In this document: in pieces, positions 15,437-16,651 of the stretch | How positions within the stretch are numbered: the first letter of the stretch is position 1 | How the letters are laid out: each line of letters starts with the position of its first letter | Assembly (NCBI GenBank): GCA_937911965.1 | Contig: CALDPL010000071.1 | Span: forward strand, 1-16,651 | Length of the DNA stretch: 16,651 bases | Source: an uncultured Allomuricauda sp. | Lineage (GTDB): Bacteria > Bacteroidota > Bacteroidia > Flavobacteriales > Flavobacteriaceae | Direction: 5' to 3' | The notes under the pieces: model-generated | The model's database searches: none | What the model was told of the DNA's origin: nothing | The model's input: the letters and a program-made list of their open reading frames with translations, nothing else | Program-made: the position numbers and the translations under genes

Positions 15437-16339
15437 TTAAACCCATTCCCTCGGGGCCGCAAGGACCTGGAGCAGGACTTCCTCCCGACTGCCCTTTTCG
15501 GGTTGGTGGTCATACCGCCACTGCACCTTGGGGGGCAGGCTCATCAGAATGCTTTCGATCCGTCCATTGGTCCGCAGGCCAAAAAGGGTGCCCTTGTCGT
15601 GCACCAGGTTGAACTCCACATAACGGCCCCTTCGTATCTCCTGCCAATCCCGTTGCCGTGGGGAATAGGGCAGATCCTTTCGTTTTTGGACAATGGGGAG
15701 GTAGGCCTCCAAAAAACTGTCCCCGACCCCGGTGACAAAATCGTACCACTGCTCCATGGACATGCGCTGATCGCCCCTGCAGTGGTCGAAGAACAGTCCC
15801 CCCAGTCCCCGGGCTTCATCGCGGTGGGCGTTCCAGAAGTATTCGTCACATTTTTTCTTATAATCCGCATAAAAATCGGGATGATGGGCATCACAGGCCC
15901 TTTTGCAGATAGTGTGGAAGTGCCGCGCATCCTCTTCAAAAAGATAATAGGGGGTCAGATCCTGTCCCCCGCCGAACCACCGATCCAGGACTTTGCCCTG
16001 TTTGTCGTACATTTCAAAATAGCGCCAATTGGCATGCACGGTGGGGACCATGGGATTGAGGGGGTGGAGCACCAGACTGAGGCCACAGGCAAAGAAATCG
16101 GCCTGTTCCACGCCAAAGTATCCCTGCATGCTCTCGGGCAACGGACCGAATACCTTGGAAATGTTCACCCCTCCCTTTTCAAAGACCCCTCCATTTTCAA
16201 TGACCCGGGTGCGGCCACCGCCGCCCTCGGGCCGATCCCAAAAGTCCTGCTGAAATTTGGCCTTGCCATCCACCTCTTCCAATTTGGAGGTGATGCGGTC
16301 CTGAAGTTCTTGAATGTATGTGTAAAATTTGTCTTTCAT
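15437..16339 (-). CDS. hemF: Oxygen-dependent coproporphyrinogen III oxidase
   Basis: HemF decarboxylates coproporphyrinogen III to protoporphyrinogen IX using oxygen, a late step of heme synthesis in aerobic cells. The protein has 300 residues, normal for the family. Conserved blocks are GGGGRTRVIENGGVFEKGG at 39-57, VHANWRYFEM at 101-110 (His102 is the conserved catalytic-area histidine), WFGGGQDLTPYY at 121-132, and GRYVEFNLVHDKGTLFGL near 238-255. It is cytosolic, with no signal peptide. Its ATG at 16339 overlaps the TGA of the DUF6973 gene by four bases (ATGA), and it is followed by hemB. The form needs oxygen, so the organism is at least partly aerobic; the oxygen-independent HemN is not in the window. 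Confidence 0.97.
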   Translation of the reverse strand: MKDKFYTYIQELQDRITSKLEEVDGKAKFQQDFWDRPEGGGGRTRVIENGGVFEKGGVNISKVFGPLPESMQGYFGVEQADFFACGLSLVLHPLNPMVPTVHANWRYFEMYDKQGKVLDRWFGGGQDLTPYYLFEEDARHFHTICKRACDAHHPDFYADYKKKCDEYFWNAHRDEARGLGGLFFDHCRGDQRMSMEQWYDFVTGVGDSFLEAYLPIVQKRKDLPYSPRQRDWQEIRRGRYVEFNLVHDKGTLFGLRTNGRIESILMSLPPKVQWRYDHQPEKGSREEVLLQVLAAPREWV

Positions 16340-16651
16340 GGCTCCATTATATGTACCAATTGGTATTTTAACGTGCCCAAATTGGCATGGACATCGACCT
16401 TGACCGATTCCAAGGCCATTCCTTTCAATATTTCGACCACCTCTTCCAGCTGCCTGTCCCGGTGTTCCCCGAGCAAATCCCGGCCCACGGCATTGTTGTG
16501 CAGGTCCATGGCCCGGGCCAGTTTCCCATTGGGAAAGGAATCTTCATGCCAATGGGTGATCTTCCCGGCCCATGAGAGGGCCCTTTGTTCCCCCGAGTAC
16601 CGACGGCATGCCCGGGCGATCATAAAGTTCCACAGGGCGTGCCGAAAGGCG
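16336..16651 (-). CDS. DUF6973-like protein, C-terminal part (runs off the right edge)
   Basis: The reading frame is open to the right edge and shows 104 residues, starting AFRHALWNFMIARACRRY and ending LVHIMEP before the TGA at 16336-16338. The visible blocks, an RHALWN start, HEDSFPN, and MDLHNNAVGR, resemble the DUF6973 family, whose function is unknown, and are rich in possible metal or acid-base residues (His, Glu, Asp, Asn). There is no membrane segment in the visible part. It lies directly upstream of hemF and overlaps it by four bases, so the two genes are likely translated together. The 5' end is not visible, so the start, length and any signal peptide are not known. The family call rests on memory of the motif pattern and needs a profile search. 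Confidence 0.7.
   Translation of the reverse strand, partial: AFRHALWNFMIARACRRYSGEQRALSWAGKITHWHEDSFPNGKLARAMDLHNNAVGRDLLGEHRDRQLEEVVEILKGMALESVKVDVHANLGTLKYQLVHIMEP

Noticed and set aside
15387..15446. Longer hemB start at 15446
   Set aside because: It overlaps the end of hemF and adds 20 residues with no likeness to HemB; the ATG at 15386 gives the family start.

Overview
The window is about 16.7 kb of chromosomal, densely coding DNA from a member of the Bacteroidota, most likely a Flavobacteriaceae species with fairly high GC for that family (third codon positions rich in G and C; a Robiginitalea-like genome would fit). The support is a SUF cluster in the order sufC-sufD-sufS-sufE-sufT-DUF2480, a secreted protease with a type IX secretion C-terminal domain, DUF3078 and DUF2480 families that are typical of Bacteroidota, and promoters of the Bacteroidota form (TTG, about 19 bases, then TAnnTTTG). 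I see no phage, insertion sequence, tRNA, rRNA or CRISPR array.

Region 1 (1-4773, + strand) is an iron-sulfur cluster assembly operon. It starts with the last codons of an unidentified upstream gene, then come the SufC ATPase, SufD scaffold subunit, SufS cysteine desulfurase, SufE sulfur acceptor, a SufT/MIP18-type protein and a DUF2480 protein of unknown function. A second promoter sits just before sufE, so the last three genes can be transcribed apart from sufCDS. Region 2 (4774-6109) holds a separately promoted DUF3078 outer-membrane-type protein and then a strong bidirectional hairpin terminator that separates it from the convergent hflX, plus a short non-coding stretch with an imperfect direct repeat.

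Region 3 (6110-10712) has the ribosome-associated GTPase HflX on the - strand, and on the + strand, divergent from it, an endonuclease/exonuclease/phosphatase-family protein that has no ATG start, followed by a KP-43-like subtilase secreted by the type IX system.

Region 4 (10735-16651, all - strand, transcribed right to left) has two tight gene groups. The first is DUF6973 (cut by the window edge)-hemF-hemB-serine hydrolase, tied by start/stop overlaps at the DUF6973-hemF and hemB-hydrolase junctions, and covers two steps of heme synthesis. The second is a CNNM/CBS membrane protein-ogt-type alkyltransferase-PolB-like 3'-5' exonuclease, again with overlapping or near-touching genes and with two DNA-maintenance proteins at the end.

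Most of the window is conserved core genome. The items that deserve a second look are the uncharacterised proteins embedded in known pathways (DUF2480 in the SUF operon, DUF6973 coupled to hemF, the serine hydrolase coupled to hemB), the internal sufE promoter, and the repeats in two intergenic regions. I found no clear new multi-gene system.
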